In this document: one piece after another, positions 24,601-37,909 of the stretch
How positions within the stretch are numbered: the stretch's first letter is position 1
Layout of the letters: every line of letters begins with the position of its first letter
DNA from: Campylorhamphus procurvoides
Taxonomy: Eukaryota; Chordata; Aves; Passeriformes; Dendrocolaptidae
Direction: 5' to 3'
Assembly (NCBI GenBank): GCA_013396655.1
Contig: WBMV01007620.1
Location: 248,001 to 312,000 of the forward strand
Length of the DNA: 64,000 bases
Made by a program: the position numbers and the translations under genes
Notes under the pieces: generated by a model
Database searches by the model: none
What the model was told of the DNA's origin: nothing
The model's input: only the letters and a program-made list of their open reading frames with translations

Positions 24601-27330
24601 TCTGTGAAACTTTACCACAATATAACATTGCTGTTACCAACAGTTAAGAGGATATCACAGAAGAATAGACCTGTAGAGGTTAAAATAGTCCTGTCTGTTT
24701 TATAAGTATAATAGATAATTTAAAATAGAAAGTATCCCTTCAGGTTTTTCTTTTGTAGCTGACAGCTGGTAAGGGTAAGAAAGTTCTTTTTTTTTTTTTT
24801 GCCTGTAACAATTGCTTGTACGTTTTATACAATCATTTATGTTGTCATTGTCAGAGAAAAGTCATGGGATTTCACGAACCTCTGATCTCATAAAGTACAA
24901 AAATTCCTTTGTTCTTAAAGATGAAAAACTGTCATGACCAAAATACCAGCTGAACAGGAGGCAGGGCAGGCGAATCATATTTCTAATGGAAACACCAGAA
25001 ATGTAAAGAAAATGAGTTGCATAAAAAGCAAGATATCAAATATCTGAATTATCAAAACATTGTGTTTTCTCTTTCTAGTATGGTTTTTTGTCTAGGGTGT
25101 AAATTCTTACATGCTTGGCATTAATAGCTTTTTCTTTATTCTTTCAGTGTCCGTATGTTATTCTTGTTCAGTTGCTTCTGAAGTTATTCCCAAAATAATT
25201 CCAGGTAAGCTCTAATGGAAAAATTCTCATGCCTTCAAAGGAACGAGGATATGAGCACAGAGATAGAGCCAAAACCCTTTCAAATTAAGCCCTCTGCACT
25301 TGCACCCAATTGTTGGTTCAGAGGTTGATGTTCCCATCACAAGTGGGTTGTTTCTACACATGCACTAAGGATCCTTGAACTCTGCTGCTGACTTAAGTGC
25401 TTGAGAGGAGAATTCTTTACAACAGGTTACTGCTGCTGCCTGGGACTGCTGCGGTGCTACACAGGTATGTAGGTACCAGGTATATGTATACACAATATAA
25501 CACATACAGTATTTTCTCTATGTAATGTATATATAAAATTGGAGAGAGCTGGGAGAGATCAGAATTGAGAATGGCTGGAAAGTACAATGGAGACTGAGAA
25601 ATGGAGGAAGTATGGCATGAGTACAGCATGTAAGCTGACATGAAATAAGATGCACTACTACTTTTGCACTGCTAAATTTGTGCCCTACTCCTGGTGGTGT
25701 TACCTGATGCGTGCAGCCTGTTGGAGGCTGTTGGCCACTGTTGCCTGTTACAGCAATTTGTGTGAGCTGTATGAGTAGTCAAAGCACCCCTAAACTGTAA
25801 CTACCTACTGGTCAGCACTCTCCTCTTCAGATGGGACCTCCAGCTGCGATGTGGGCCCACTGATCTGAAAATTTTTTGTGTATGCAAGTGGAGTTTTGCC
25901 CATTGTCTGTTTGAGGGACCTCAATCTCTTAGAAGGAATGTGAAGCATTAGCCCCTTGGCCAGAAGCTGGTCAGAAATGCATCAGCCTCATCAGTCTTGC
26001 CAGCCATCTGTGTGAAACTGTCCTAGCAGGAGTTGAGCATGTCTGAACACAGGTTGGACATTTTTGTGCTAGGAATTGTCTAATCCAGTCAAGAGGCAGT
26101 GTAGAGGGGTTCCTGCTAAGTGAAAGAGCAGGTGTGATCCTATACCTGTTATAGGTCTTTTCCTACCCCTGTGGAACACACAGAGTTAATTTCTGGGTGT
26201 CTTCTTTCTCAGATTTAAGATGCCAGTAGCAAAGGAAAGAAAAGTGATTTATTTTCAAATAGTTCAGCTGACCTTACACATTTGTCACTTTACAGGATTT
26301 CATTTTTCAATGGAGTCTATTGTTTCAACACCATTACCTCCACTTTTAGCAAAGACAATTACAGGGCATTTATTTATACATCAGAGACACATTGCTTAGA
26401 TTTTTACATTCTTTTCAGCCAAAATGGTTCTGTCACAATACAGTTGTTTGTCTCAAGCAAATATTTTTTCACTCAAAGTTTTACTTAGAAATGGTAAAAT
26501 GTCATTTTATTTGCACAAGACAAAGACCTTATAAACTGCCTGTGACAAGTGAAGAACAAGTGGAGGTTAATACACTGACAGGACATGGATTACTTTCTTA
26601 ATGTACCATTGTATGGACAGATTTTATTTGAGGGTTGTGGTTTGGTTTTGGGTTTTTTTTTGCTTCTCTTCATTGAGCAAAAAGTTATCCTTTTACTAGA
26701 CTGCTCTTATAAACAAATAGCAAATTACTAATGTCCTGCTTACAACTACTTAGCAACAATGAAAAACTCAGTTATTTTGGATTTTGAAAAGATTATTATT
26801 TAACATAAATATTATTATTTAAATAAAGATTATTACTTTAAAATATTATTTTAAAAACTCTCCACTCCTTCCCAGTCCCCTGCCATCAGCCATGTAATAA
26901 CTAGTGAATGCACATGATCACCTAAATAATTTGAAGATTTAAAAAACACCACTTTTTAGTTTATTTTTAATTTACAAAGTGGCATGTTTCCATGTGCAGA
27001 ATAGGGCCTCCTATGTCTCTGAGCTGTGTTCACAGGCAACTATTTCAGTTTATGGCAATGTTTCTGTGTTCATTCCATCTGCCACTCTTGGCTATGGCCA
27101 CCTACTGTGGTGATGCTCTGTTCAGACACACCAACAGCAGCAGCAAAGTTACAGGACCCTCCTAATTCATAATGTTTGGCTAAAAGCTGTTCCTTAAATA
27201 CATTTGTAAAATCCCAACATGGTGGAAATGTGCCAGGACATTAGCTTGTAGAAACCATGGGGACCATGATCAATTTTTATGAACCCACATTTTGAGGTGT
27301 TTTATGCTTCCAACTGAAAAATGCTCACCT
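21601..27330. other. gene-poor stretch with two GC-richer patches
   Basis: Mostly AT-rich. Two patches at about 22200-22480 and 23100-23470 are richer in G and C and carry overlapping open frames on both strands (up to 151 and 147 codons). Neither patch shows a domain, a repeat family I recognise, or clear splice flanks. Another moderately GC-rich patch lies at about 25680-26160. A poly(T) run is at 24788-24800. Nothing else could be identified. Confidence 0.35.
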
Positions 27331-27451
27331 TGGAATAGTATATTCCAAGTATAATTATTATTATACTATATTATATATTATTATACTAAATATTATGTTA
27401 TATTATATTATATTATTATAATTATTCCAAGTATAAAAGTGGAATAGTATA
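27331..27451. repeat. ATT-rich patch flanked by duplicated palindromic units
   Basis: A core of TTATTATA-type units is bounded by two copies of TATTCCAAGTATAA (27341-27354 and 27423-27436). Two copies of TGGAATAGTATA (27331-27342 and 27440-27451) sit just outside or overlapping. The left flank TGGAATAGTATATTCCA is itself a near-perfect palindrome. Slippage within an old hairpin-forming sequence is the simplest explanation. Confidence 0.8.
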
Positions 27452-30400
27452 TAGATGTAATTTGTTTGGTTGACTTTTCTGAGCCAATGTAAATACCTGA
27501 AGGAGTGATACTGAAAGACGAGGGGAGAGCTGTAACACTCAAGAGATCAGGGGATGAGAAATCAGAAATACCATTGCACTATCCCCATCATGTATCACTA
27601 CTCTATCTAATCCTAGTCACATTAAATTCCTTTTGAAAATAGAAAGTTCTCACTACTGAAGAGACTGTAAACTCAGTTTATTTTAACATACAAAGTCAGG
27701 AACCTTTATCTTTTATGATTCTTGATGCTAACTCAGTAATAAAATGTCATTTGCAAAATGGTACCCTAGAATTCTTTGTTGAGTCAGGTTTAATAAATTA
27801 ACATTCCAAGATGCCCAAGGCATTTGGAAAAATGGCTGCTGCATAGAGATGACACAAAGAAGTGTCAGTTTCTCTTATTTTAGTTATAATTAAACTTGTG
27901 TACTGTCCCTTAAGGAAATCTGCCCTTTAATGAAATCTGCCCCTTTGTGCACAGTTTCATTGTTTCAGTAGCTTTAAGAAATCGCGATCTAAAGAAAATA
28001 TAGCAGTTGGACATAAAATTGCCTTACTCCAGAAAGGCAAAATAGTTATGCAGGAAACAGTTTGCTAAACTCCAAATCAGAAGGTTGGGCTCCAAGCTCT
28101 TAAGAGGTGGTTTATTCTCCAGCAGAAAGAAAAGCAGCAGACAGAACAGAAAAAAAAAGTAACTGCTGATTTTGTTTTGCAACTCTGGAAAGCTCCCAAG
28201 CTTTAGCTTAGCCCCTCCAAAGCTCTAGCTTTGTTAAGCAAATGGGTTTCTTTCAACCCATAGCATCATATGCAGCTTAATCAAATAAATCTGCAAACGC
28301 CAGACAAAGATATACCTGTTCACAGGTGTTAATGTCCCATGTAATCCAGAATTCTTAACTATGCCTTTAAATATAGCATTGTGCAGAGTAAGTGGGATAT
28401 TTATTACTACAGGCTGACTGACTCTTACATATTCAGCACCTCCTGAACACCTGTGTGCTCAGCACCTCTCTTCCCTTTGCTCACACAGTAGTATATTACA
28501 TAATAAAAATGCTTAATTCGTTAGCATATACTGTATTTGGCTACTTTAGTTCTCACAGGGGTCAAAAATTAGGAAATGCTTCAAAAATGAACTGAAAAAA
28601 TTTAATTTTGGACAAGCTTTCTTTAACAGCTTTTAAGACTCTTTTTCTACATCACTGCAAAATCCTTCCAGAGTACAAGAAGCTGATGTGAAATGAATGT
28701 TCCATTGAAGATGAAATCAGAATTACTAAAAATAAGGCATGAAAGAGAACATCAGAAACACCAGTGTGCGATTGAAATAAAGTAGAAATCTTCCTGTTAC
28801 ATTGTGGGATAAAATGACAGACATAAAATAAAAATTTCTCCATATTGACTTTTCTAAAGAGAAAAGAAAGCTGAAGAACTGTAGTAGTAATAATATTGTC
28901 AAAATAACACTAGAGACTTAAGGTGCTGAAAAGGGCTTATCAAGGATATATCATTATCTAGAAACATTCCAATCTCATGGAAATTACCAGAAACAAAGAA
29001 TTTAATTCAAACAATCATAGTGCAACTGTGGCAGTAATTTTTAATTGTTTTAAGTAAAGAAAAGTAGTTGGGTGACTCAAACAAGCCATATTTCAGAGGC
29101 AAATTCTATATAAGGGAGTCGGCATGGCAGAAATGCCAACAGCCACTGCCTTTGGGCACAGGTACAAAACTCCAAAATACAAGACATGTAGTGCAGAATC
29201 CTGCTGAACAAATGCTTAAGAAGGAAGTGTTAGGCATGATTTGGGCCAGATCTTTCCCAGCTGCATATACTGAGGCAGACTGAAGCTGGACCTTCCATGA
29301 AATGAACATGCAATATAAGGAATGTGAATCAGGCTGATTGTGTTTGCAAGGTTACTAAGCATTTTTAATGTGCTGTATGCTGTGAATCAGCAAAACAATG
29401 CTAACCCAGAAGACCAGGCAAATGCATATGATAGTGGTAGGAGGTCTCCATAAAATAAATAAAGTGCAATCTATGGAATTTGCACAGCTAAAAGCTTTAT
29501 CCAACATATGGTTTTCCATGAGAAGGGCACTATCAAAATGACTATAAAGATTTTTAGCCTATATTTAACATGATACCATACAAAGAGAAGCAAAACAAAG
29601 AGAGAGTAACTTTGTAAAAAATATCCTGATCCAGCATTTCTGTTTTCCTGCAGTCAAGGACAAGATGGCTCAGAAACATTCATCTACCAGCATCACTTTG
29701 GCATTTCTCCCAGAACTTTCAGGATCTACTTGGCAGAAAATATGTAGCTGAATAATTTTAGTGTACTCAACATATTTTATCCCATGCATCACAGTCATCT
29801 TCCCAAGCAAAGAATAAGGGATACGCGTATGTCAGACCAGAGGCAGCAGTCCTGACCATTTGGCATTGATAATCAGTTCTAGAGAGAGTTATCATTAATA
29901 CAAACAGTACCAGGAATGCTCCAGCTCTTGAAATAACAGGTCAGTATCCACAATATCAGTGTGGTAAAGTCCATCATACCCAAATGAATTTACTGTTCTT
30001 AGAGCAGCCCACAGACAGTACTCTGGACCAGCATGAATCTTGGTTCTGTAGCAGAGACAGAGCTTGAAATACACCCCATCTGTAGCTGTTTACTTTCCCT
30101 TGCAGAAAATGTCTTCCTTTACTGTTCTTTGCCAGAGAGAATATCCTCACCTTGTTCATGCTGAAGGGGAACCCTCACTCTGGGTCAGCTGATGTGCATT
30201 TTCCCCCATGACATCCTCCTCAGGAACAAAACCGAGTGTTGGATCAGGCCTTCCTCCTGTGCACCACAGTCAAGGTTTATAAAATGCCATCTCAGCAGCT
30301 TCTACTTCTCTGAATATTAATTTCCTCATCTTTCTATATAGCCTGCTTAGAGGCTAAGTGATTTAATCTGTTCAGTTTAGAAAGTATTTTTTTCTCAAAA

Positions 30401-33400
30401 TTAAGGATAGCTGTAGCATAGAAAATCTTTGTGTGACTCCTGAGGCATGTGAGGCAATCACATCATGGCCAGTACTGGGGCACATCCAGACTATCTCCAG
30501 AACCAGCCTACAAGAAAGTGGCTGCTTTCTCAGGTGTCCATATGGCAACTGGAGTAAGTTTTAAACTGAGTTTATTGCCATTGTGCTCTCTCTTGTGATT
30601 AAATACTACAGTTAAAAAACCCAAGATAACGATCATATAATTAAAAAAAATAAAAATAACGGTCACAAAAAAGAGAGTACCAAATTTTGCAAAAGAGGAA
30701 AGTGAGGAAAGAAAGAGGAAACTGGGCAAAGAAGAACCTAAAGGAAATCTTCTAAGAAAGTCAATGACTTCCATATAGACCACGCTTAAAAAACAATTTC
30801 AAAGCTGAAAAAGACCCTTTTGAAGACTTCATCAGTAGGTACATAAAATGTCAATGTTTCTCTTTTGAATAGTAGTTTAGGAGGTCTAATCATCCCTATA
30901 AGGACAACAGAATCGTTTTATTATTTAATATACACAAATTATTTGAAGAACTGATTGATCATTACATATATTGGGTATAATCACAAGCCACAGGCTAGTA
31001 AATTGACAACTTTTGTTTCCGTATTTCACTGTTCAGACTGCTACAGAGGATTTGCATGTTTTTATTTCTTTCCACACCTTTCCACCTCCTCACTGCCAAT
31101 TTAGGACCTGTTAGTCTCAGTTCGTAGTAATTGTGAGAAAATAAAATTCGATATGTTTCTGTCAGGAAAAGGAAAGATAGGGAAGGGAATGAGAGAAATA
31201 ACAGAAAATTCCACTTACTAGACATCCTTTGCTGCTAGCTATTACTTTTCTAAGGGATGCCTTACACAAAGTTCCTAACACTTAGAATATATACTGCATT
31301 TTAATTTTATGTATGTTCTTAAGATCGGCACTTCCAAGAATATTGTGCCAAGCACTATTCTTCCACCGTTCATCTAAATCCATAAATATGACTCCCATGT
31401 GCAAATAGTGCCATACAGAACTATTTAACTAATAAGCAGCCTGAAGCCAAATTTTTCCCTCACTGGGTTTTCTGTTCCAGAAATATTACTAATAGGAATG
31501 TATAGAAATTCATGCCAGAGTTGTAGAGCACAATAGAAAAATTCAGGCTTCTGTCTTTGCAATCAGTCTTTCCAAGAGCTTTGGAATGGCTTAAAGGTGA
31601 ACAAATATTGAGGAAGAAAGACCAGAGAGATGGGGAGGGAGACACACACGCTCAGGCAGAAGCAGAGATAGATTGGGGATAAAAAGCCATTAAGAGTTAA
31701 ATGATCTGCAAAGAGTAAAGCCTTGAAATTCAATTTCACTCAATATCAAATAGGAGATTTAAGAGTGGTATGTTAGAAGAGGCTCCTTTCATGAAAATGC
31801 AAATAGCAGCAAGCTGTTTTAATTATGGGCTGTAAATGTTGCGTGCTGGGAGACCAGAAGAAAAAATGCAGAAGAAAGCAAAACCATGAAATGTTCCCGT
31901 TGGTATTTTCAGGTCTTTTTAAAACAAGAATATTCTCAATCAAACAATATTTTGCAGCTACATTATGTGCTTTTTTCCTAGCTTATTGATAGCTTGGCAC
32001 ATGCATACAGTGAAGGGTTTTATTCTGCTTGAAGGTATCCCCTCAAGGAGGATCTTGCAACTAGAAGGACAAAATGTTATCTGCGCCAGAAGGATGGAGA
32101 TGCAGGCATGAATCCCATTTTCCTCCTGAGACCTGCAACCACTGCTGCCAATGAGAGGAAGATTAGATCCCATAATCCAGTTCCTTGGAAGAGAGAGATG
32201 GAAGTATCTAGGTGAGGCAGCTACAGACCACAAAGCTTCATCAGCAAATAAGACAGATCTTCCCTACAAGCAGCTGTACGTAACACAAGTCACTAGACAA
32301 TAAAAGCAGGGGTTCCATTTCATTTCCAGTATAAAATAGTGCTTGCTGGCAAGAGGAGAGGTTAAAGAAAACACATAATCAAATATGCTGTACTTAAATG
32401 TAACAAAAATACAAGCAGTTCACCTTAATAGCAGAAGTGACAATTCTGTTTGTCCTTTCCACCTCTTTCTACCCACTGCTGCATACAGGTTGCAGCCAGC
32501 TCTGTCTGAACACTTTGTGTGCTTACCAGCCCCCGAAATTCTAGTCTCTCCCCTTCTTCAGTGAGAAAAAAAATCCCTTCACTTCCATTCTCAAGTGACG
32601 AATGAACTAAAACTAAACCCAGTCTTTCAGGAATTAAATATTTGCATACAAAACAGGTCACAGAATACATTAGTTAGGTATGTGTATAAAGTCTGGAAAC
32701 ATTGTGATGATGAGTGCAGAATAACAATCAGATAATAATAGCTCTGAAATATACAAAGGGAAAAAAACATGAAACCCCTCCGTATTTAAAAATACATCAA
32801 ATCTCTGATGCTTGTATTATGTTTAAGAGAGGCCAGTGCTGCTTTCCCAAGAGTTTTGTTGCTTTCCTTCAGTAGATGTCACTGCAGTACAGGATAACTT
32901 GTTCCAACCCGGTTTTGGAGAAAAGGATATTAATTTCACCAGGGAGTGGTCCACAATGGAGAATCAAAGCCTTATGTTTTCAGATTTTCAGCAGCACTGA
33001 GTATCAAACCTCACATCCAGATTTGGTTCTTATGCTTCTTTCCCCTTGTTTGGGGACCAAACACAAGAAACTATTTGCTGTCATGGTTGAATGAAGCTGA
33101 AATCATATCAGGGAAGCTAAAGTGGGACAATCATCATTCTGAACCAAAATCAGCTTTCATGTGCTTCATTCATGTTGCCTCTGAGAAGTCAAATCACAAT
33201 CTTCTGTCTGATGCAGCTTCCAAGTCCTTAATGCCATGTATGCATTATTCTGATCATAATTTGAACTCTCGCTGCATTCCTTGCTGTCACTTGAAAGTAA
33301 AATCTCTAGATTAGTTTTTAATTTTTCTGATTTAATGCATTTCACTTCTAAGATGGCGTGGCTGCTTTTACAGTGAAACAAAAATGTTGGTTTTAACGGG

Positions 33401-34819
33401 GTCAAGGGGTTTTACTCAAAACAAGAACTCTTCAGACATTAGAACTCTTCAGACATTTCATTCAACAATGAAAATATTTGAAAGTAATATGTTTACAAAG
33501 TTGAAAAAAAATCCATTTTAAAATATTCCTGGAAATGCCTGTGTGACAAACACAGAAGGATTGAAGCTAAAAATGGAAAATAACAGAATGCATGTGAGAA
33601 GCAACATCAGAAACTGAGGAGGGTTTTACAAGATTAAAAACATACTTTCGGCAAGCTCATGTACAGTTAAAGAAATGCGGTTGCTAACAGTCACCAGAAT
33701 TTAGTGCGTACAAACTCCTCCTCTCTTAGTCCTTCCTAGAAAACAAATCAGAACCGCAGTCTGCCGCGGCTCCCCAAGCTGACAACCAAATCCCTTCTCA
33801 AAAACAGGAAGGAGAAAGCTTATCTGGGAAACAGACTTTGTAGCTTCAGGCTCTTTTGTGGATGTGATGACTGAAATGCTAATACTGAGTCGAGAGCACC
33901 GTGGTGAGTACGCCAGATACGAGACCAGCAGAGGTGAGAGCAGAACCCCTTCACCTGAAGAGCCCCAGTTGCTGGGTTATTGCGAGGACTGAGTGGTGTA
34001 GTCAAGCAAGATGGATCCCGTCCCGAAGCTTTGCATGTAAAAACACACACACTTTGAATTTCACAGGAGCCAAAGCTGCCTGCCGGGAACATGAGGAGGA
34101 ACTCGCTCAGCCAGTGGGTGTTCTGTGCTCATGTGGAGAAGCTCCCTTTTGATCTCTGGCCATGGTCTCACCGAGTGCTCTCTGCAGAAACCCCAGCTCC
34201 AGGTGACAGAAGCACAGCAAGGCCCATGTCCAGGAAAAAGAAGTATCCACTTTCAAACAGAGTTCACACTGAAAGAATTTTTTATGGCTGCTGCTATTTG
34301 CAGAAGCAGTTGGAGAAATAGGAAAGTCTGTAAGAAAGAAAGGCTTTATCATGCCATTATCAAGAGGCAGAGCCCTGTAGGGCAGGCTGCTGAGATAAAC
34401 CTGGTCTCAGCTGTTTAGGTTCCGTTCAAGCTGAAGTCTGTATTATGCATTAGCAGGGACATCATCCAAACAGGCCTGCCAAATGTGATGAAACAGAAAG
34501 ATCTAAACTTGTTTAGGAATGGCACTGTTAACATCTATTCCTTCTGTCAGCTAAATGAATCACTCGATACTTTATTAAATGTAGGTTCTATCGGCCTTTC
34601 CACCCGCCTAATGAACACACTGAAGAGAGGAGGAATCCATAGTTCATTTCCCTCTGCTCTCTCCAGAGAAAAGCCCACACATCTGAGCTACTATTTGCAG
34701 ATGATGTCTGGAAAGAAAACAGAAAATTATTTTGAGGGACTCTGCTTTAAAGCCACTTTCTACTCACATGGCTAAACAGAATTTAGGACCATTATTTTTA
34801 TTATCCAAGTTTGAACATT
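27452..34819. other. AT-rich gene-poor stretch
   Basis: No exon or transposable element is recognised. A perfect 17-bp tandem duplication lies at 33424-33457. A somewhat CpG-richer patch at about 33700-34110 contains a donor-like ACCGTG/GTGAGTACG on the plus strand near 33899-33910, but no partner acceptor with an open frame could be assigned. Confidence 0.4.
33424..33457. repeat. 17-bp perfect tandem duplication
   Basis: AGAACTCTTCAGACATT occurs twice with no spacer. It is probably a simple slippage event. Confidence 0.95.
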
Positions 34820-36650
34820 TTGTCTTGTCTTATGCTACATCTTCCTTTCTTACTGCTTCTACCTGTCGTGTTTCACAGCTTCAAATTTCACACCCACACC
34901 CTTCTTTCCTCCCACTTTCTTTGTCTCTGTGAAAACCCCCTGTCATCCATGACTTCTTCATATGTTATTCCCTTCAGCCTCACCAAGTCCTGGATTCTTT
35001 TGTTTCCCTTCTCTCTCTTTGAGAAGTTTCTCTTTTCCATTCATTTCTAGCCCCTGGGCTTCATTTCATGGCATTAACACTGGGCTTCTGCTCTTTCCCA
35101 GCCCGTGCTCCTCCCTGGCTACATCCCTTATACTCTTTCTCCATTCTTATCAACATTAAATACGATCCTTCTTGCCTCCCCATATAATTTTCTTTCTGCT
35201 CTTCATGTAGCAATTCTCTTCAACCTTGTCCTTTGATTTCAACTCAAGGCATTATTTTATTTTCAATGTATCCCATGTAAGTCTCTCCTGATTCATTCAG
35301 TCCCCTTGATGAAGAGTCCCACATCTCCATTATGCATTCAGTTGGCATTCCTCCTTCAGCTCGCCCTATACCAGAGTTTACTGTCTTCCACTGATTTTCA
35401 TCATAGCTGAGGTCATCGTCTCCCTCATGCCTTGTCAGTCTTTCCACAATTTCCAGATGATCAGTAATTCTCAGTATTTGTCTCCCTTCTCTTTTTGCAC
35501 ATTTCTTTTCATCTTTCTCTTTCTATCTCAAGGATTGTTGTTAATTTTCCACCTGCTTCTCTTTGTCCCTTTTCCCCACTGCAAGTTTGTTTTATTCATC
35601 TTCATTTCTTCCAGTTTCCTAGCTAAGTAATTCTCCATTCTCTGGGGAACATCTGTTATCTCAAGTATGTTTTTTGCTACCCTGAATCATCCTCCCTTTT
35701 ACTCTTCTCCTGCATCTCCTTCACTCTCCACACTGGGATGTCACCAATGTCTTCTACATGAAGACATCTGCTTTTCATCACTTTCCTTTCTGTCACTCCT
35801 TTCCTTCTTCCTTGTCACATCTTAAGAATTTCTCTTTTCCAACTCCTCTGTTTGCCTCAGTTCTTCCATCCTGAGCAAACTCTTGTTCACTCCTCGTTCA
35901 GTCCTCATGCTCTCACCAAAAACTTTCTTTCTCTGATCCCCTTTTCTCACCAGCTACAAACTGGTCTGCTCCTCTTTCCCATTTCCCATCAGTTGTCCAA
36001 AACTGATTTTAAGAAAATAATCACTAGAAAAATATGTGAACTATCCTATCTAATCTGTTCTCATTCTGACATCATTAAACTCTTTAAACTTACTTCTTCT
36101 CCAGTTTCATCCCAGAACCTCTGCAAACTAGACTTCTTGTCTTGGACACAACATAATTGGTCTTATCTTTGTCTCTCATTGAACTGAACTAAAACTGAAA
36201 AATAATAATGCATCACTGAAACCCTGTCCTCCTTAAGTTTCCATGACTTTGTTTTGTTTTGTTTTCCCTCTGTATATCAATCTGTTACCACTTCATGCCA
36301 TGTGTAGTTCTTTCAAGATCCACCTCCAGCATCTATGACAATTTAACCCTATGATGATTTAGTTATTATTTAGAATATTCGTCTCTTCACTGCAGATCTG
36401 CTTGTTTTATTCAAAGGAAAGTCTCAAAAAATATGGCTCAGATTTTTTCTCCAGGGACATAACCCCAGGAACAGTGTGTTTAAAACAGCACCTTCAGTTG
36501 CATCTCCTTCGCAGTCACCATGACAAATCGTATCTAGCCTGCCGCTTATTTGCACCTTCCACCTCCATCTTTTTTCTCATAGCCAAATTATGCTGCAATC
36601 CTAACAAGACTTTTTTTCTCTAACATTTCTAGTAGAAGGCTTTTTTGCAT
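34820..36650. repeat. long pyrimidine-rich (CT) stretch on the plus strand
   Basis: For nearly 2 kb the plus strand is dominated by C and T (TCTTTC, CTTCTCC, TCCCTTT and similar), with few purine runs, and no short unit repeats exactly. This strand asymmetry keeps AG-containing stops rare on the plus strand and explains the several hydrophobic Phe/Ser/Leu-rich frames there. It may be an old degenerate microsatellite-like tract. Mirror-like polypurine-polypyrimidine segments can form triplex DNA. Confidence 0.6.
35989..36076 (+). repeat. 88-bp duplicated block, copy 1
   Basis: This segment matches 37822-37909 over the same 88 bp with five visible substitutions and no indel. The match begins at TCAG, immediately after a pyrimidine tract (TTTCCCATTTCCCA), and ends at GACATCATT. 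Strand is arbitrary and is given as the strand on which the left edge looks like a splice acceptor. Confidence 0.95.
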
Positions 36651-37821
36651 TTATCTGCATACTTAAAATTCATCTGAATTTTCATTTTGCCACACATTTA
36701 TTGCTGCAACATCTGTTTCCTTACCCTTGCCATGGACTACCTTAATAATTCATCATCGTTCAGGGAGATGGTAAGTTTTACATCTTCCTCTCTTACAATC
36801 CTCTCTGTTCTCCCCATCTTTACAGCATCAATTTATCCCCACTGTATCACCTCGTAAGCTCTTACATCCACCCTACCCAGGAAGGTATCATTTGCTTGTT
36901 AAAAGTTCAGGTATGCACATCCATGTTATCTTCCATATGCTCTTGCTGAGTTTCTCATAAACATCAGCAAAGCCATGTCAGTATTTTCCTCAAAAATCGC
37001 TATTTGAGGTTTACCTCTGCAACAATGCTACAAATTTGAGTAAGTCTAGCCAACTGTCTATCATGTGTGTGAACCACCTCATTCTTTCCCAATACTCTCT
37101 CACCATTATCTCTTAAATTACAAGGTGTTGGGAGACAGGGATCATCCTATTATTTTGTGTTTATATGACACCTGACCACCTAAGTAGGAATTCTGCCCAA
37201 GAGTAAGACTCTTTTTAAGAACAATTGTGATGATAGTATGTTACAATAAGTAGAAATTGTAACATCTCAACCGTGTTGATATTGTTGTCCAACCCCTCTT
37301 TCTCTGCTGTATTTAAATTCAGATTTTGGAACATAGTTTTCCATATGTCAGGCTACAAAAACACATACACATCTTTTCCATTATTAGAAATACATTGAAA
37401 TCAAGTTACATTTTTGATTTAAATGAAGATTACATTTAGTGGGACACCAGCCTAGATGCAATATTTCATATATTACATAAAGATTTTGTATTCTGTACAC
37501 AGATGCTAAATGTAGCAGTATGAGCTCAATTAGGCTTTCCTTAGTAAAACAGCGAACAAATTCTGTTTCTTCTAGAGAGGAAGGGTGATTCTCCTTTCAT
37601 ATGGAAACATTTCTTAACAATTAGGTCAAAAGAGCCCCAAGTAAGAGATACTGCTGGTATAGTGGAAAACAATAGTAATTAAGCAGTTTAAATGCAACCA
37701 AGAGAGAAAGAAGTATGAAGGAGAAGTCAGGCAGTGAAGAAAAGTAGAATATTTAAATATAGTGAAAGGGGCATGCTTTGGGAAACTGTTTAGGGAAAAT
37801 GACATTGTTTTGTTTTTTTGT
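36651..37821. other. AT-rich spacer between the duplicated blocks
   Basis: No gene or repeat family is recognised between the right end of the pyrimidine-rich stretch and the second duplicated block. Confidence 0.4.
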
Positions 37822-37909
37822 TCAGTTGTACAAAACTGATTTTAAGAAAGTAATCACTAGAAAAACATGTGAGCTATCCTATGTAATCTGTTCTCATTCT
37901 GACATCATT
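37822..37909 (+). repeat. 88-bp duplicated block, copy 2
   Basis: Second copy of the block at 35989-36076, in direct orientation about 1.83 kb away. Its left edge again follows a pyrimidine tract (TGTTTTTTTGT) and begins with TCAG, although the flanking sequences are otherwise unrelated. One reading frame is open through both copies, with three conservative or semi-conservative changes near the centre. There is no GT donor at the right edge. Confidence 0.95.

Noticed and set aside
35427..36187. Phe/Ser/Leu-rich frames considered as membrane proteins
   Set aside because: Their composition follows directly from the pyrimidine-rich strand, and none shows a domain or a conserved start.
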